This document shows positions 17,385 to 26,114 of a DNA stretch of 64,000 bases, piece by piece. Where the stretch lies: assembly GCF_900156865.1 (NCBI RefSeq), contig NZ_LT732529.1, forward strand, positions 699,056-763,055, in the 5' to 3' direction. Each line of letters starts with the position of its first letter. The stretch's first letter is position 1. A program made the position numbers and the translations under genes. The notes below the pieces were generated by a model, which saw only the letters and a program-made list of their open reading frames with translations, was not told the origin of the DNA and searched no databases. Source of the stretch: Litchfieldia sinesaloumensis (lineage in GTDB: Bacteria > Bacillota > Bacilli > Bacillales > Bacillaceae_L).

Positions 17385-18365
17385 TTTATCCGCAGGGAAA
17401 ACCAAGCCAATTTGTTTTCGAGCCTCATCTAAGATTTCCATGACAGCAATCGAATCCTCGTAGGTATTTATCGTAGATTCTAGCGAGCCACTCTTAAGCA
17501 AATCAATAAATTCTTTTGTTTCGTAATACATTGTGTGTTGCTCAGGTAGAATGGAAATATCCTCAACTCGCCCATCGCGATAGCGTATCTCCACTTTTTC
17601 AGGTGATGCAATTTTATCAATTAAAATACTGCCATTTTCACCTTGGATTTCAGAAGGTATATAGGAATTCGTGACTTTTGAAAACATCACCATTCCTTCC
17701 AATTCCTTATAGTGTGCTAGAATTCCACCTTCACCATCAACACCGGAATCAAGCATAAGTCCACTTGCTTTAATTGAATCAGGTTTTCCAAACATTTGTA
17801 TCATTGGATATATGCAATACACACCAATATCCATTAATGAACCATTCGAAAATTCAGGTTTGAATGCATTCAAAACCGTCCCTTCCTTATAAGCGTCATA
17901 GCGAGAAGAGTATTGACAATAACTTGCAAAATAACGGCGGACTTGCCCAATTTTATATAAGTTCTCTCTAATACTTGCATAAGAAGGGAGAAAACCTGAC
18001 TTCATTGCTTCCATAAGTAGCACTTGATTATCTTTTGCTGCTTGAATCATTTCCGTTAGCTCTCTCTTGTTAGAGGCGATTGGCTTCTCGCAAAGAACAT
18101 GTTTGCCGTTATTAAGTAGAATGGTTGCATGAGAGGCGTGAAAGGATGTCGGGCTTGCTATATACACGGCGTCCACTACATCTGATTGAGCTAACTCTTC
18201 TATCGAAGTAAATGTATAAGGTGCCTGGTGTTTTTCAGCATACTCTTTGGCACGTTCTTTCGTTCGTGAGTATACAGCTGTTAATGAGAATTCTTCAATT
18301 GACTTTGCAGCCTCTAAAAATGTATCTGTAATCCAGTTAGTTCCAATTATTCCAAAACGAATCAT
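17382..18365 (-). CDS. Gfo/Idh/MocA oxidoreductase, IolU-like
   Basis: A 327-residue NAD(P)-dependent dehydrogenase. The N-terminal Rossmann domain has GIIGTNWITDTF (residues 4-15), and the family motif is HVLCEKPIASN near 88-98 with the catalytic-region Lys. The second domain includes YCQYSSRYDAYKEGTVLNAF near 149-168. The overall pattern resembles B. subtilis YulF/IolU (scyllo-inositol dehydrogenase), but no inositol genes are nearby, so the substrate remains open. GGAGGT precedes the ATG. It is divergent from the NCS2 permease gene. Confidence 0.8.
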   Translation of the reverse strand: MIRFGIIGTNWITDTFLEAAKSIEEFSLTAVYSRTKERAKEYAEKHQAPYTFTSIEELAQSDVVDAVYIASPTSFHASHATILLNNGKHVLCEKPIASNKRELTEMIQAAKDNQVLLMEAMKSGFLPSYASIRENLYKIGQVRRYFASYCQYSSRYDAYKEGTVLNAFKPEFSNGSLMDIGVYCIYPMIQMFGKPDSIKASGLMLDSGVDGEGGILAHYKELEGMVMFSKVTNSYIPSEIQGENGSILIDKIASPEKVEIRYRDGRVEDISILPEQHTMYYETKEFIDLLKSGSLESTINTYEDSIAVMEILDEARKQIGLVFPADK

Positions 18366-18450
18366 ACATTACCTCCGAAAATAAAAGATAGATTCATTAT
18401 ACCAGACATCCTTATTTAGAAAAAAATGATAAAATGAGGAGGTGAATTTA

Positions 18451-19773
18451 TTGAGAATAGGGATGAGAAATTTGAAAGTACTACTACGTTCATTACAATG
18501 GTTAGCCTTTATCGTGGCTAGCTCCATAGTAGCGCCTATTGCAATTGCCGCTCTTTATGGAATGGATCCTAACGAGACGGCTAGATTTGTCCAGCGCACG
18601 TTTTTAGTGTTAGGATTATCAGGAATGGTCCAGGTCTACTTTGGGCACCGATTACCGATAAATGAGGGACCTGCTGGTTTATGGTGGGGTGTATTTATTA
18701 TCTATGCTGGCCTGGGTCCAACTTTATATGGTTCAGGTGAAGAAACGCTAAGGGCAATTGAAGCAGGTATATTGGTAAGTGGATTTCTTTTTATGATTTT
18801 AAGTGTTTCTGGAATTATAGACCGGCTTTCAAAACTCTTTACACCGGTTGTAACGGGTACTTATTTAATTTTACTATCCCTTCAATTGAGTGGTTCTTTT
18901 TTGAATGGAATTCTAGGTGTTGGTTATCGAGGTGAAGAAAGTGTTAACTTAAAGATCTTCGTTATTTGCTTATTCATTATTCTATTTACGTTTATTTTTG
19001 CTGAAAAAGGACCGCGTGCCTTTAGGCAATATTCAGTACTGATTAGTTTGGCACTTGGTTGGGGTGTTTTTGCTATCTTAGGATTAACAGAACCTTCAAA
19101 AGTAAAAACGAATAAGTGGCTAGAAGTTCCTGAACTTTTTTCATTTGGGCAACCTTTATTCGATAGCGGAATGATTGCAACCTCGGTGCTAGTGACTTTA
19201 TTACTTCTTACAAATTTGATAGCTAGTATTAAAGTTGTGGAACAAGTCCTTCTATCTCAAAATAGACCCGTAGAAAAAACGAGATTTCGTCCAGCGGGCT
19301 TTATGGCAGGGATTAATCAAATTTTTGCGGGACTCTTTTCAGCAGTTGCACCAGTTCCTATCTCAGGTGCTGCGGGATTTATCGCAACAACGAAGATTAA
19401 TACGCGGCTTCCTTTCATTGTTGGAAGTGCTATTTTGGTCGCGATAAGTTTCTTGCCGAAGGTCATGAATTTCCTTTCGGGTTTACCGGCACCAGTTGGA
19501 TATGCTACGGTATTTATTATTTTCGCAAATCTGATGTTACCTGCTTTAACTGCGTTTGAACAACTTGAAAACCGTAGCACTTCTCGAATGATTATTGTTC
19601 TTTCGTTATTCGTTGGTGTAGGGTCAATGTTTGTCCCCTCAGAGGCTTTTAAGGATATGCCACCCGTTTTGACGTCCATATTAAATAATGGGCTCATCCT
19701 AGGAACGGTTGTGGCTATTGTGATTGAGCAGTTTGTTTCAAGGCTAGGCTCCAAAAATACCGAAAGAGCCTAG
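18451..19773 (+). CDS. NCS2-family nucleobase (uracil/xanthine) permease
   Basis: A 440-residue membrane protein with about 12 hydrophobic segments and the NCS2-like core around GFMAGINQIFAGLFSAVAPVPISGAAGFI (roughly residues 285-315) and NLMLPALTAFEQLENRS. It resembles B. subtilis YwdJ, a putative purine/pyrimidine permease. The start is TTG 18451, six bases after GAGGAGGTG; the GTG at 18442 lies inside that site and ATG 18463 is too distant. The exact nucleobase cannot be assigned. No purine riboswitch or PurBox is seen in the short upstream region. Confidence 0.75.
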   Translation: MRIGMRNLKVLLRSLQWLAFIVASSIVAPIAIAALYGMDPNETARFVQRTFLVLGLSGMVQVYFGHRLPINEGPAGLWWGVFIIYAGLGPTLYGSGEETLRAIEAGILVSGFLFMILSVSGIIDRLSKLFTPVVTGTYLILLSLQLSGSFLNGILGVGYRGEESVNLKIFVICLFIILFTFIFAEKGPRAFRQYSVLISLALGWGVFAILGLTEPSKVKTNKWLEVPELFSFGQPLFDSGMIATSVLVTLLLLTNLIASIKVVEQVLLSQNRPVEKTRFRPAGFMAGINQIFAGLFSAVAPVPISGAAGFIATTKINTRLPFIVGSAILVAISFLPKVMNFLSGLPAPVGYATVFIIFANLMLPALTAFEQLENRSTSRMIIVLSLFVGVGSMFVPSEAFKDMPPVLTSILNNGLILGTVVAIVIEQFVSRLGSKNTERA

Positions 19774-19779
19774 TCGAGG

Positions 19780-19840
19780 TTGTCACTTATACGGAAATAC
19801 TGTCACTAACCAAAAAAAACTGTCACTATCATCAATGAAC
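19780..19840. repeat. Three 20-bp tandem units beginning TGTCACT
   Basis: TGTCACT occurs at 19781, 19801 and 19821, exactly 20 bases apart, with diverged fillers between. It lies between the permease stop and its terminator. It may be a decayed intergenic array. Confidence 0.5.
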
Positions 19841-19844
19841 TAAG

Positions 19845-19877
19845 AAAAAGCCCCGAAATTAGCTTCGGGGCTTTTAA
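19845..19877. terminator. Bidirectional terminator
   Basis: AAAAGCCCCGAA and TTCGGGGCTTTT form a strong stem (19845-19876) between the convergent permease and yjiH-like genes. Confidence 0.9.
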
Positions 19878-19882
19878 TAGTT

Positions 19883-21244
19883 TTAAAAGAATAAATACGC
19901 CATCCCAACAATAATAGGTAACGTAATAAGTGTTCTTAATAAAAAGATAATCACTAAGTCTATGAAAGATACAGGTAATTTGGAACCAAGTAATAATCCG
20001 CCAACCTCTGACATGTAAATCAACTGTGTAATCGATACACCCGCAATGACAAATCGCGTTAAATCATTTTCAATGCCTGCACCGATAATGGCTGGTAGGA
20101 ACATATCAGCAAATCCAATCACCATCGTTTCAGATGCTGCGGCCGCTTCAGGCACTTGAAGGAAAGTAAGAATTGGTACAAATGGCACACCTAGATATTT
20201 GAAGAATGGAGTAAATTCTGCAATGATAAGTGCGATTGTGCCGATTGCCATTACAACAGGAACAACGCCAAGCCACATATCCAATACGTTTTGAAAGCCA
20301 CCTCGAGCCACTCTAGAAAAGCCACCTGCTTTGTCGGCTTGAATAACTGCTTTTTCCATTCCCCATTGAAACCGGTTTACATTAGTCGGTATCATTTCAT
20401 CTGCTTTCCTAGTTGTCCCCTCATAATACGTATCCAATTTTCTCGACAGTGGCGGTATCCGAGGCATAATAATTGCTGCAACTAAACCTGCAACTAAGAC
20501 CGTCATATAAAAAGGGACAAACATGCCTTCTAATTCCATTTGAGCTAATATGACAACCGTAAACGTGATTGAAACGACAGAGAAGGTTGTTCCAATAACA
20601 GCGGCTTCTCTTTTTGTATAATAACCCATTTCATATTGTTTATTTGTCAATAGAACCCCAACTGTTCCGTCACCTAGCCAAGATGCGATGGCATCAACGG
20701 ATGAACGTCCAGGTAATTTAAAGAGTGGTCGCATCACCTTTGTCAATAAAGCTCCAAAGAGTTCGAGTAAGCCAAAATCAAGTAACAAAGGTAAAAAGAG
20801 TCCTGCAAATAAAAACACAGAAAATAATACTGGAATTAAATCAAATAGCAAAGTCCCGCCAGTAGTATCCGACCAGATCGCGGAAGGACCAAGTTGAAAT
20901 AACGTCATTATCGCGAAAATCATCCCAAGTATACGTGTGATGACCCATAATGGTGTTATATAAAATAGACCAGATAAGAAGGGTGATTTCGTTATAAAAG
21001 CAGGTTTTACAAATAACGTAATGATTGACAGAATCCCAGTAAATGTGATCAACCCAGTCATTATATAAGGGATGGATTCTCCTAACCAATCTTGAACAAT
21101 ACCTGCCAAGATAGCAACTGGTATCGTGAATGAATCATTATATGGTAATGGTACGATGAATAAAAGAATTCCGATTAAAGATGGGATTATGAATCGTAAA
21201 TAACCAGTCGTTGTTGGTTTGTCTTGTTGTTTTTGAACTTCCAT
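19883..21244 (-). CDS. YjiH-family membrane protein (nucleoside-recognition Gate domains)
   Basis: A 453-residue membrane protein with about ten hydrophobic segments and two nucleoside-recognition (Gate) regions, near residues 150-250 (SWLGDGTVGVLLTNKQYEMGYYTKREA) and 350-440. It fits the YjiH family, which lacks an established substrate. In front of the gene are TGAATAAAAATGCGA and GTATAAAAATACTATT sites; the second is identical to a 16-mer in front of the XRE-cupin gene. The first resembles an ARG box, so arginine or another nitrogen compound is one possible link. GAGGTGAAACC precedes the ATG. Confidence 0.8.
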   Translation of the reverse strand: MEVQKQQDKPTTTGYLRFIIPSLIGILLFIVPLPYNDSFTIPVAILAGIVQDWLGESIPYIMTGLITFTGILSIITLFVKPAFITKSPFLSGLFYITPLWVITRILGMIFAIMTLFQLGPSAIWSDTTGGTLLFDLIPVLFSVFLFAGLFLPLLLDFGLLELFGALLTKVMRPLFKLPGRSSVDAIASWLGDGTVGVLLTNKQYEMGYYTKREAAVIGTTFSVVSITFTVVILAQMELEGMFVPFYMTVLVAGLVAAIIMPRIPPLSRKLDTYYEGTTRKADEMIPTNVNRFQWGMEKAVIQADKAGGFSRVARGGFQNVLDMWLGVVPVVMAIGTIALIIAEFTPFFKYLGVPFVPILTFLQVPEAAAASETMVIGFADMFLPAIIGAGIENDLTRFVIAGVSITQLIYMSEVGGLLLGSKLPVSFIDLVIIFLLRTLITLPIIVGMAYLFF

Positions 21245-21302
21245 GGTTTCACCTCAAAAATCAAAAAAATCTTAAAAAGTCACAATGAATACTTTATAAC
21301 AA

Positions 21303-21364
21303 ACTGAATAAAAATGCGAGTATTTTTTTATAATAATTCCGCAAGGTGTATAAAAATACTATTC
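21303..21364 (-). promoter_or_regulatory. Operator region upstream of the yjiH-like gene
   Basis: AGTATTTTTTTA (21319-21330) and TATAAAAATACT (21349-21360) form a 12-bp dyad with one mismatch and an 18-base gap. GTATAAAAATACTATT (21348-21363) is identical to the complement of 2039-2054. TGAATAAAAATGCGA at 21304-21318 also resembles ARG-box half-sites. Binding protein inferred: the XRE-cupin regulator or ArgR. Confidence 0.5.
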
Positions 21365-21477
21365 TGAAAAGGAAGGTTAATTTAACCAACCTTGTTGTAG
21401 CATTCCCAATTAAACAAATAATTAATGAATGAGGATGTAAACCATTGGAAAACTAAAAAGAAAAGGAGTTGTGACTG

Positions 21478-21630
21478 GTGAAGAAACGTCAAACTAAAGA
21501 GGAAGCAACAATCGCAGTTGGAATGGATACAGAAGAAGAATTACAAAAGGAGGCAACTATGGATGAGGTTGAACAGGGTGATTACACCCAAGTGACAACA
21601 TTATCCTTCGATGAAAATGACCCGAGTTAA
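21478..21630 (+). CDS. Small acidic protein of unknown function (50 residues)
   Basis: GTG-started ORF of 50 residues, five bases or so after AAAAGGAGTTG and followed at once by a strong terminator. The product starts KKRQTKEEAT and ends LSFDENDPS, is rich in Glu, Asp and Thr, and has no hydrophobic segment. I recognise no family. The isolated gene, good ribosome-binding site and own terminator favour a real small gene; coding-like codon use is too short to judge. Confidence 0.55.
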   Translation: MKKRQTKEEATIAVGMDTEEELQKEATMDEVEQGDYTQVTTLSFDENDPS

Positions 21631-21637
21631 GCTAGGA

Positions 21638-21670
21638 GAAGCATTATCTCAACGATAATGCTTCTTTTTT
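21638..21670 (+). terminator. Terminator of the 50-residue ORF
   Basis: GAAGCATTATC (21638-21648) pairs perfectly with GATAATGCTTC (21654-21664), followed by six T residues. Confidence 0.9.
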
Positions 21671-21792
21671 AGATTGAAATTTGCACTTAGTAAACTAATT
21701 GTTATACTTTCTTACATAATTCATCTAAAATCTGAAAAAAGTGATTGAAATCAATCTATATATTAGATTAATATTAGAAATCATATATATGA

Positions 21793-21809
21793 TGTTACAT
21801 TTCCTAACA
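21793..21809 (+). promoter_or_regulatory. TnrA/GlnR-like box upstream of amt
   Basis: TGTTACATTTCCTAACA matches the established TnrA/GlnR consensus TGTnAnAwwwTnTnACA at all positions but one. It is centred about 49 bases before the amt start codon. At the usual activating distance from the transcript start it would leave almost no leader, so the true promoter position needs mapping. Confidence 0.65.
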
Positions 21810-21849
21810 TGAAGTGTAATAAGAACAAACGAATTGAGGGGGAGAGAGA

Positions 21850-23112
21850 ATGGACGTTTCATATCTTATGGACAGTTTATGGGTAATGGTAGGAGCAATT
21901 TTGGTAATTTTTATGTTAGGTGGATTTATTCTTCTAGAGGCTGGTTCAACTAGAATGAAAAATGCCGGGCATATAGCTGGGAAAACAATCTTTACATTCG
22001 GTCTATCTTCATTAGTTTTCTGGGCTGTTGGATTTGCATTTATATTTGGTGAAAATGCAAACCTATTTGTAGGACTTTCAGAATTTTTTTACTCTGGCAA
22101 AGAACTTGATTTAGGATTTAATTCATCTGTTTTCTTTTTATTCCAATTAGCATTTGCAGGAATCGCTATTACCATTGCAACAGGAGGCTTCGCAGAACGA
22201 GCAAAATTATCAATCTATCTTGTGTTTACTATTCTATTTGCTGCAATTGTATACCCGGTAGTCGCTCACTGGATTTGGGGAGGGGGTTGGTTAGCAGAGC
22301 ATGGTAAGCAAGACTTCGCAGGCTCCACTGTAGTTCATTTAACAGGGGCGATGGCCGCTTTTGCAGCTACGATTTTATTGAAGCCACGTATTGGGAAATT
22401 CAATAAAGATGGTTCGTCCAATACGCTTTTCGGACATAACCAAGTGTATACAGCGTTGGGAGTATTAATTCTTTGGGTAGGTTGGTTTGGATTTAATGCA
22501 GGAAGTACAGTATCTGTAGCCGATGGATTCTTTGGTTTTGTTGCTTTAAATACGAATTTAGCAGCTGGTGCTGGTGCAGTGGCAGCGCTACTAGTTTCTT
22601 GGATTGTATTAGGGAAGTCGGATATCCCGACGATGTTAAATGGAACCTTAGCAGGTTTAGTTGCTATTACAGCTTCTTGTGCATTTGTTGATACATGGGC
22701 AGCAGTCGTGATTGGATTTGTAGCCGGAATACTAGTGTTTTATAGTGCTAGATTCTTTGAAAAGAGAAGAATTGATGATCCAATCTTCGCTCTATCAGTT
22801 CACGGAGCAGCGGGTATTTGGGGCACTTTATCAACAGGTTTCTTTGCAACTCCAGAGCTTGCAACGGTAGGGCAAGCAGGTTTGTTTTATGGAGGTGGAT
22901 TCACACAATTGGGTGTGCAATTCTTAGGTGTTACAGTATCAGGTGCATATGCATTTATAGTTTCTTTTATCATTCTAGTTGTTCTGAAGAAAGTAATGGG
23001 TGGTCTACGTGTAACTGAAGAAGAGGAAATTATGGGCTTAGATATAAGTGAACACGGTAGTTATGGCTATCCGGAAGTCTTCTTAGCGAAGGAAGATAAA
23101 ATGAGTTCATAA
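21850..23112 (+). CDS. amt: Ammonium transporter
   Basis: A 420-residue Amt/MEP/Rh channel with about 11 transmembrane segments. Family hallmarks: FMLGGFILLEAGSTRMKNAG near the N-terminus, the first twin His in VVHLTGAMAAF (about 160), and the second in SVHGAAGIWGTL (about 317). It imports ammonium under nitrogen limitation, and the TnrA-like box upstream fits. Unlike B. subtilis nrgAB, no GlnK/PII gene follows; instead a DUF294 nucleotidyltransferase and an exonuclease do. A hairpin with a weak T-tract separates it from them. Confidence 0.93.
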   Translation: MDVSYLMDSLWVMVGAILVIFMLGGFILLEAGSTRMKNAGHIAGKTIFTFGLSSLVFWAVGFAFIFGENANLFVGLSEFFYSGKELDLGFNSSVFFLFQLAFAGIAITIATGGFAERAKLSIYLVFTILFAAIVYPVVAHWIWGGGWLAEHGKQDFAGSTVVHLTGAMAAFAATILLKPRIGKFNKDGSSNTLFGHNQVYTALGVLILWVGWFGFNAGSTVSVADGFFGFVALNTNLAAGAGAVAALLVSWIVLGKSDIPTMLNGTLAGLVAITASCAFVDTWAAVVIGFVAGILVFYSARFFEKRRIDDPIFALSVHGAAGIWGTLSTGFFATPELATVGQAGLFYGGGFTQLGVQFLGVTVSGAYAFIVSFIILVVLKKVMGGLRVTEEEEIMGLDISEHGSYGYPEVFLAKEDKMSS

Positions 23113-23120
23113 TGTGATTA

Positions 23121-23156
23121 AGCAGGTCCCTAGGAATAGAGGACCTGCTCCTTTTG
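23121..23156 (+). terminator. Weak terminator after amt
   Basis: AGCAGGTCC and GGACCTGCT (23121-23149) form a perfect 9-bp stem followed only by CCTTTTGG, so partial read-through into the DUF294 gene is likely. Confidence 0.55.
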
Positions 23157-23180
23157 GATATACATGATGGGGGTGTGTAA

Positions 23181-24140
23181 ATGAGTGAGGGGAAACAAGA
23201 ATATGAAGATATAAAAAGAATGAAGCGTGCGTTGTTTTTTCAATACCAGATTGATGCAAATTCCCTAAATCATTTTCATGATAAGGTGATGAAATATATC
23301 TTCCATCTGGCTGTAGAGCGTTTAGGACAAAAAAATGTGCCATGTGAGTTTGTATGGTTTATAACCGGTAGCGGTGGAAGGCTGGAACAAGGATATGTTA
23401 GTGACCAAGATCATGGGATTATTTATGCCGATCATTCAAAGGAAGCAATTACCTATTTTCATGAACTAGGTAAAGAGCTTTCTTATGGTTTATACAAAGT
23501 TGGATATCCCTACTGTGAAGGTAAAATTATGCCATCTAACCCAGTATGGTGTAAATCGGTGGTAGAGTGGCAACAACAGCTTTCATCTTGGATGGTGGAG
23601 GAGACCTGGGAGACCATACGGTATTTGCAAATCTTCTTTGATTCACGAGTGCTTATTGGAAGTAACTCTTTAATAAGAGAACTTAAATTATTACTACTAA
23701 CCTCTCTTAATGAAAATCTCTTGAGGAGACACCTGGAAAACATATTATACGTTAAAAAGGCAATTGGCCCACTCGGTCAGCTTGTGGGAGAAGAAAAAGG
23801 GGAGTATGAGGGGGCGATTGATTTAAAACAAACAGCCTTTCTTCCTTATGTAAGTGCAGTTCGGTTACTGGCGATGAAGGAAGGTATACAAGAAACCTCG
23901 ACAATTGATCGGATAGAGGCCCTATTAAAGAGAGGATACCCACCAGAATTTCAGGTCTATCTTGAAAATTTTGAACGGTTACTAGAAATACGGAACCATT
24001 TGTTTCGCCATACGCAATCATATGAAGCAAGCCATTTTATTCCAATTAGACAATTGGATAGATCACGAAAAAAGGAGCTTAGAGAAATATTAAAAAATGG
24101 CTTGAAACTACATCATTATGTTCGTTCAAGTATTGGTTAG
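23181..24140 (+). CDS. DUF294-type nucleotidyltransferase (GlnD-like)
   Basis: A 319-residue protein with the nucleotidyltransferase motif GSGGRLEQGYVSDQDHGII at about 60-78, the G(S/G)xxR...SDxD pattern of GlnD N-terminal domains, and a helical substrate-binding domain (about 165-315). Family members usually carry CBS or cNMP-binding domains in front; here none is present. It sits between amt and a DEDDh exonuclease gene, 16 bases ahead of the latter. Such sets usually accompany a transporter. By analogy with GlnD it may modify a regulatory partner, but the target is unknown. Confidence 0.8.
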   Translation: MSEGKQEYEDIKRMKRALFFQYQIDANSLNHFHDKVMKYIFHLAVERLGQKNVPCEFVWFITGSGGRLEQGYVSDQDHGIIYADHSKEAITYFHELGKELSYGLYKVGYPYCEGKIMPSNPVWCKSVVEWQQQLSSWMVEETWETIRYLQIFFDSRVLIGSNSLIRELKLLLLTSLNENLLRRHLENILYVKKAIGPLGQLVGEEKGEYEGAIDLKQTAFLPYVSAVRLLAMKEGIQETSTIDRIEALLKRGYPPEFQVYLENFERLLEIRNHLFRHTQSYEASHFIPIRQLDRSRKKELREILKNGLKLHHYVRSSIG

Positions 24141-24155
24141 AGAGGTGATAGAAAA

Positions 24156-24884
24156 ATGGCATTTGAACCATTTATTCAATTTGTGAGGGGGCTTCAAGGA
24201 AAAGTAAATACAAGTGGGATGGGTGGGAATCAAGGCCTAAGTTTTCAACAGATTGCTTTTCTCCGACAAATCCATCGTGACCTCCATCAAGAGGATAAAT
24301 TGACCGTTCCTCTAGAAGAGCTAGGTGTGGTCGTGTTTGATATTGAAACAACAGGCTTTTATCCAGAACAAGGGGATGAAATTATCTCACTTGGTGCAGT
24401 TAAGATGAAAGGGGGAATCATACGCGAAAATGACATCTTCTATTCTCTCGTTTTCTGTAACAATAAGATTCCTGAGTCGATTCAAAACTTAACAGGGATA
24501 TCAGGTGTTGATTTACAGAATGCCCCTCCCCTATCAGATGTTCTAGTTCGTTTTTTTGAATTTGCGAAGGGAAATCCCCTCGTAGCACATCATGCTAATC
24601 ATGAGAAAGCGTTTATGCAAGCTGCAAGTTGGAAACAATTCCGTACACCATTTAAACACCGTGTTATTGACACTTCCTTTTTATATAGATTAGTTGAACC
24701 CAATTTACAACTAACAAGATTGGAAGACCTCTGTGAATATCACGACATACCAGTAACAAACCGACATCATGCTCTTGGAGATGCAGTGTTAACAGCTAAG
24801 CTTTGGTCAATCTATATCCAAAAAATTCAACAACTAGGATGTTGCACATTACGAGATGTCTATAACAGGCTTGCTAATCTTTAA
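24156..24884 (+). CDS. DnaQ-like 3'-5' exonuclease (DEDDh)
   Basis: A 242-residue protein with a 50-residue N-terminal extension and a DEDDh exonuclease domain: VVFDIETTGF near 59-68 (Asp, Glu), VAHHANHEKAF near 143-153 and HHALGDAVLTA near 203-213 (catalytic His and Asp). It resembles the epsilon subunit and PolC exonuclease domain but has no polymerase. The constant pairing with DUF294 genes suggests action on nucleotide signals or RNA ends rather than replication proofreading; this is inference. Confidence 0.82.
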   Translation: MAFEPFIQFVRGLQGKVNTSGMGGNQGLSFQQIAFLRQIHRDLHQEDKLTVPLEELGVVVFDIETTGFYPEQGDEIISLGAVKMKGGIIRENDIFYSLVFCNNKIPESIQNLTGISGVDLQNAPPLSDVLVRFFEFAKGNPLVAHHANHEKAFMQAASWKQFRTPFKHRVIDTSFLYRLVEPNLQLTRLEDLCEYHDIPVTNRHHALGDAVLTAKLWSIYIQKIQQLGCCTLRDVYNRLANL

Positions 24885-24914
24885 AGAAGCACTACACCAA
24901 GTGTTTCTTTTTTA
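24883..24914 (+). terminator. Terminator of the amt-DUF294-exonuclease unit
   Basis: AAAGAAGCAC and its near complement AGTGTTTCTTT (24883-24910), with one wobble pair, are followed by T residues. Confidence 0.75.
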
Positions 24915-25028
24915 GTTGAAAGTCTCAATTTTTCCCTTTTTTTATTGAACAACCCCTAAATTGCGAAAATTGTAGTATACTATGGTAATGGTTTTTTAGT
25001 GTTAGATTCATAATATAGGGGAATGATC

Positions 25029-25994
25029 ATGTTACAGAAACTCAACAAGAAATTAGAAAAGATGATGCCACTTATTACACCTACGAGTGTTGTTATTGGT
25101 GTTTTACTGACTGCTTATTTAGCTCCTTTTTCATATTTAGTACCTTGGATTTTTGCATTTATTACTTTTTCTGGAGCGCTTAGCTCTAACTTCACGTCGT
25201 TAAAACGGGCGATTGCTCATCCATTTCCAATTTTACTTGCCCTCTTTACATTACATCTCATCATGCCTGCCTGGGCTTGGGTGGTTGGACATTTAACATT
25301 TCCGGGCGATAGTTTTACGATTACTGGTTTGATTTTGGCAGTGGTCATTCCAACTGGGATTTCAAGCTTTATTTGGGTCGCTATGAAGCACGGTAATATT
25401 GCACTTACGCTTTCAATCATCTTAATAGATACTCTGATTTCTCCTTTTGTTGTACCGTATAGTTTAACATTGTTTGTTGGAAGCAATATCGAGATGGATA
25501 TTTCTAGCATGATGCAGGGTCTCTTTTTTATGGTAGTGCTGCCTTCTGTCCTGGGTATGCTCGTCAATCATCTTACAAAAGGAGAATGTACAAAAACACT
25601 CAGCCCCACCTTAGCCCCATTTTCTAAAATTGGTCTTGGTGTTGTTGTTATTTTGAATAGTGCTGAAATTGCTCCATACCTTCAAAATGTAAATCTAAAG
25701 TTAATCAAAACTGCAGGTGTGGTTTTTTTCATTGCGTTTTGTGGATACTTGATTTCATGGGGAATTGGTCGTCTGATGAAATTAGAGCCCGATGTCATAG
25801 TGGCCCTTGTATTTACAGGAGGAATGCGTAATATAAGTGCTGGTGCTGTTATAGCTATTACCTTTTTCCCACCAGAAGTCGCGGTTCCTGTAGTTGTTGG
25901 AATGCTATTTCAACAAATTTTAGCCTCGATTTATGCTGGATTCATTGACCGTGTCTATTCAGTACAGCTTATTGAACAAAAATACACGGCTTAG
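25029..25994 (+). CDS. yocS: Bile acid:sodium symporter family transporter YocS
   Basis: A 321-residue membrane protein with nine or ten hydrophobic segments, of the BASS/SBF family and close to B. subtilis YocS. Typical features are the GGMRNISAGAVIAITFFPPEVAVP segment near 265-290 and the conserved HLIMPAWAW near residue 76. Bacterial members carry organic anions such as pantoate or 2-keto acids with sodium; the substrate here is unknown. ATG 25029 is preferred over 25023, since AGGGGA would be only one base from the latter. Own terminator follows. Confidence 0.82.
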   Translation: MLQKLNKKLEKMMPLITPTSVVIGVLLTAYLAPFSYLVPWIFAFITFSGALSSNFTSLKRAIAHPFPILLALFTLHLIMPAWAWVVGHLTFPGDSFTITGLILAVVIPTGISSFIWVAMKHGNIALTLSIILIDTLISPFVVPYSLTLFVGSNIEMDISSMMQGLFFMVVLPSVLGMLVNHLTKGECTKTLSPTLAPFSKIGLGVVVILNSAEIAPYLQNVNLKLIKTAGVVFFIAFCGYLISWGIGRLMKLEPDVIVALVFTGGMRNISAGAVIAITFFPPEVAVPVVVGMLFQQILASIYAGFIDRVYSVQLIEQKYTA

Positions 25995-26025
25995 ACGTTA
26001 GCCAATCAACTGGCTAACGTTTTTC
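25995..26025 (+). terminator. yocS terminator
   Basis: ACGTTAGCCA (25995-26004) pairs perfectly with TGGCTAACGT (26011-26020), followed by TTTTC. Confidence 0.9.
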
Positions 26026-26114
26026 TTAGAAAAAAGATTGAAAAAAGTAGTTCGAACACATACGATATTTGGTGGAGGAAACTCCTATATACATATGATT
26101 CGGGGGAAGCTCAC

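Noticed and set aside
19317-19754. Minus-strand frame of 145 codons inside the NCS2 permease gene
   Set aside because: It is a shadow of the membrane-protein coding strand and lacks a ribosome-binding site.
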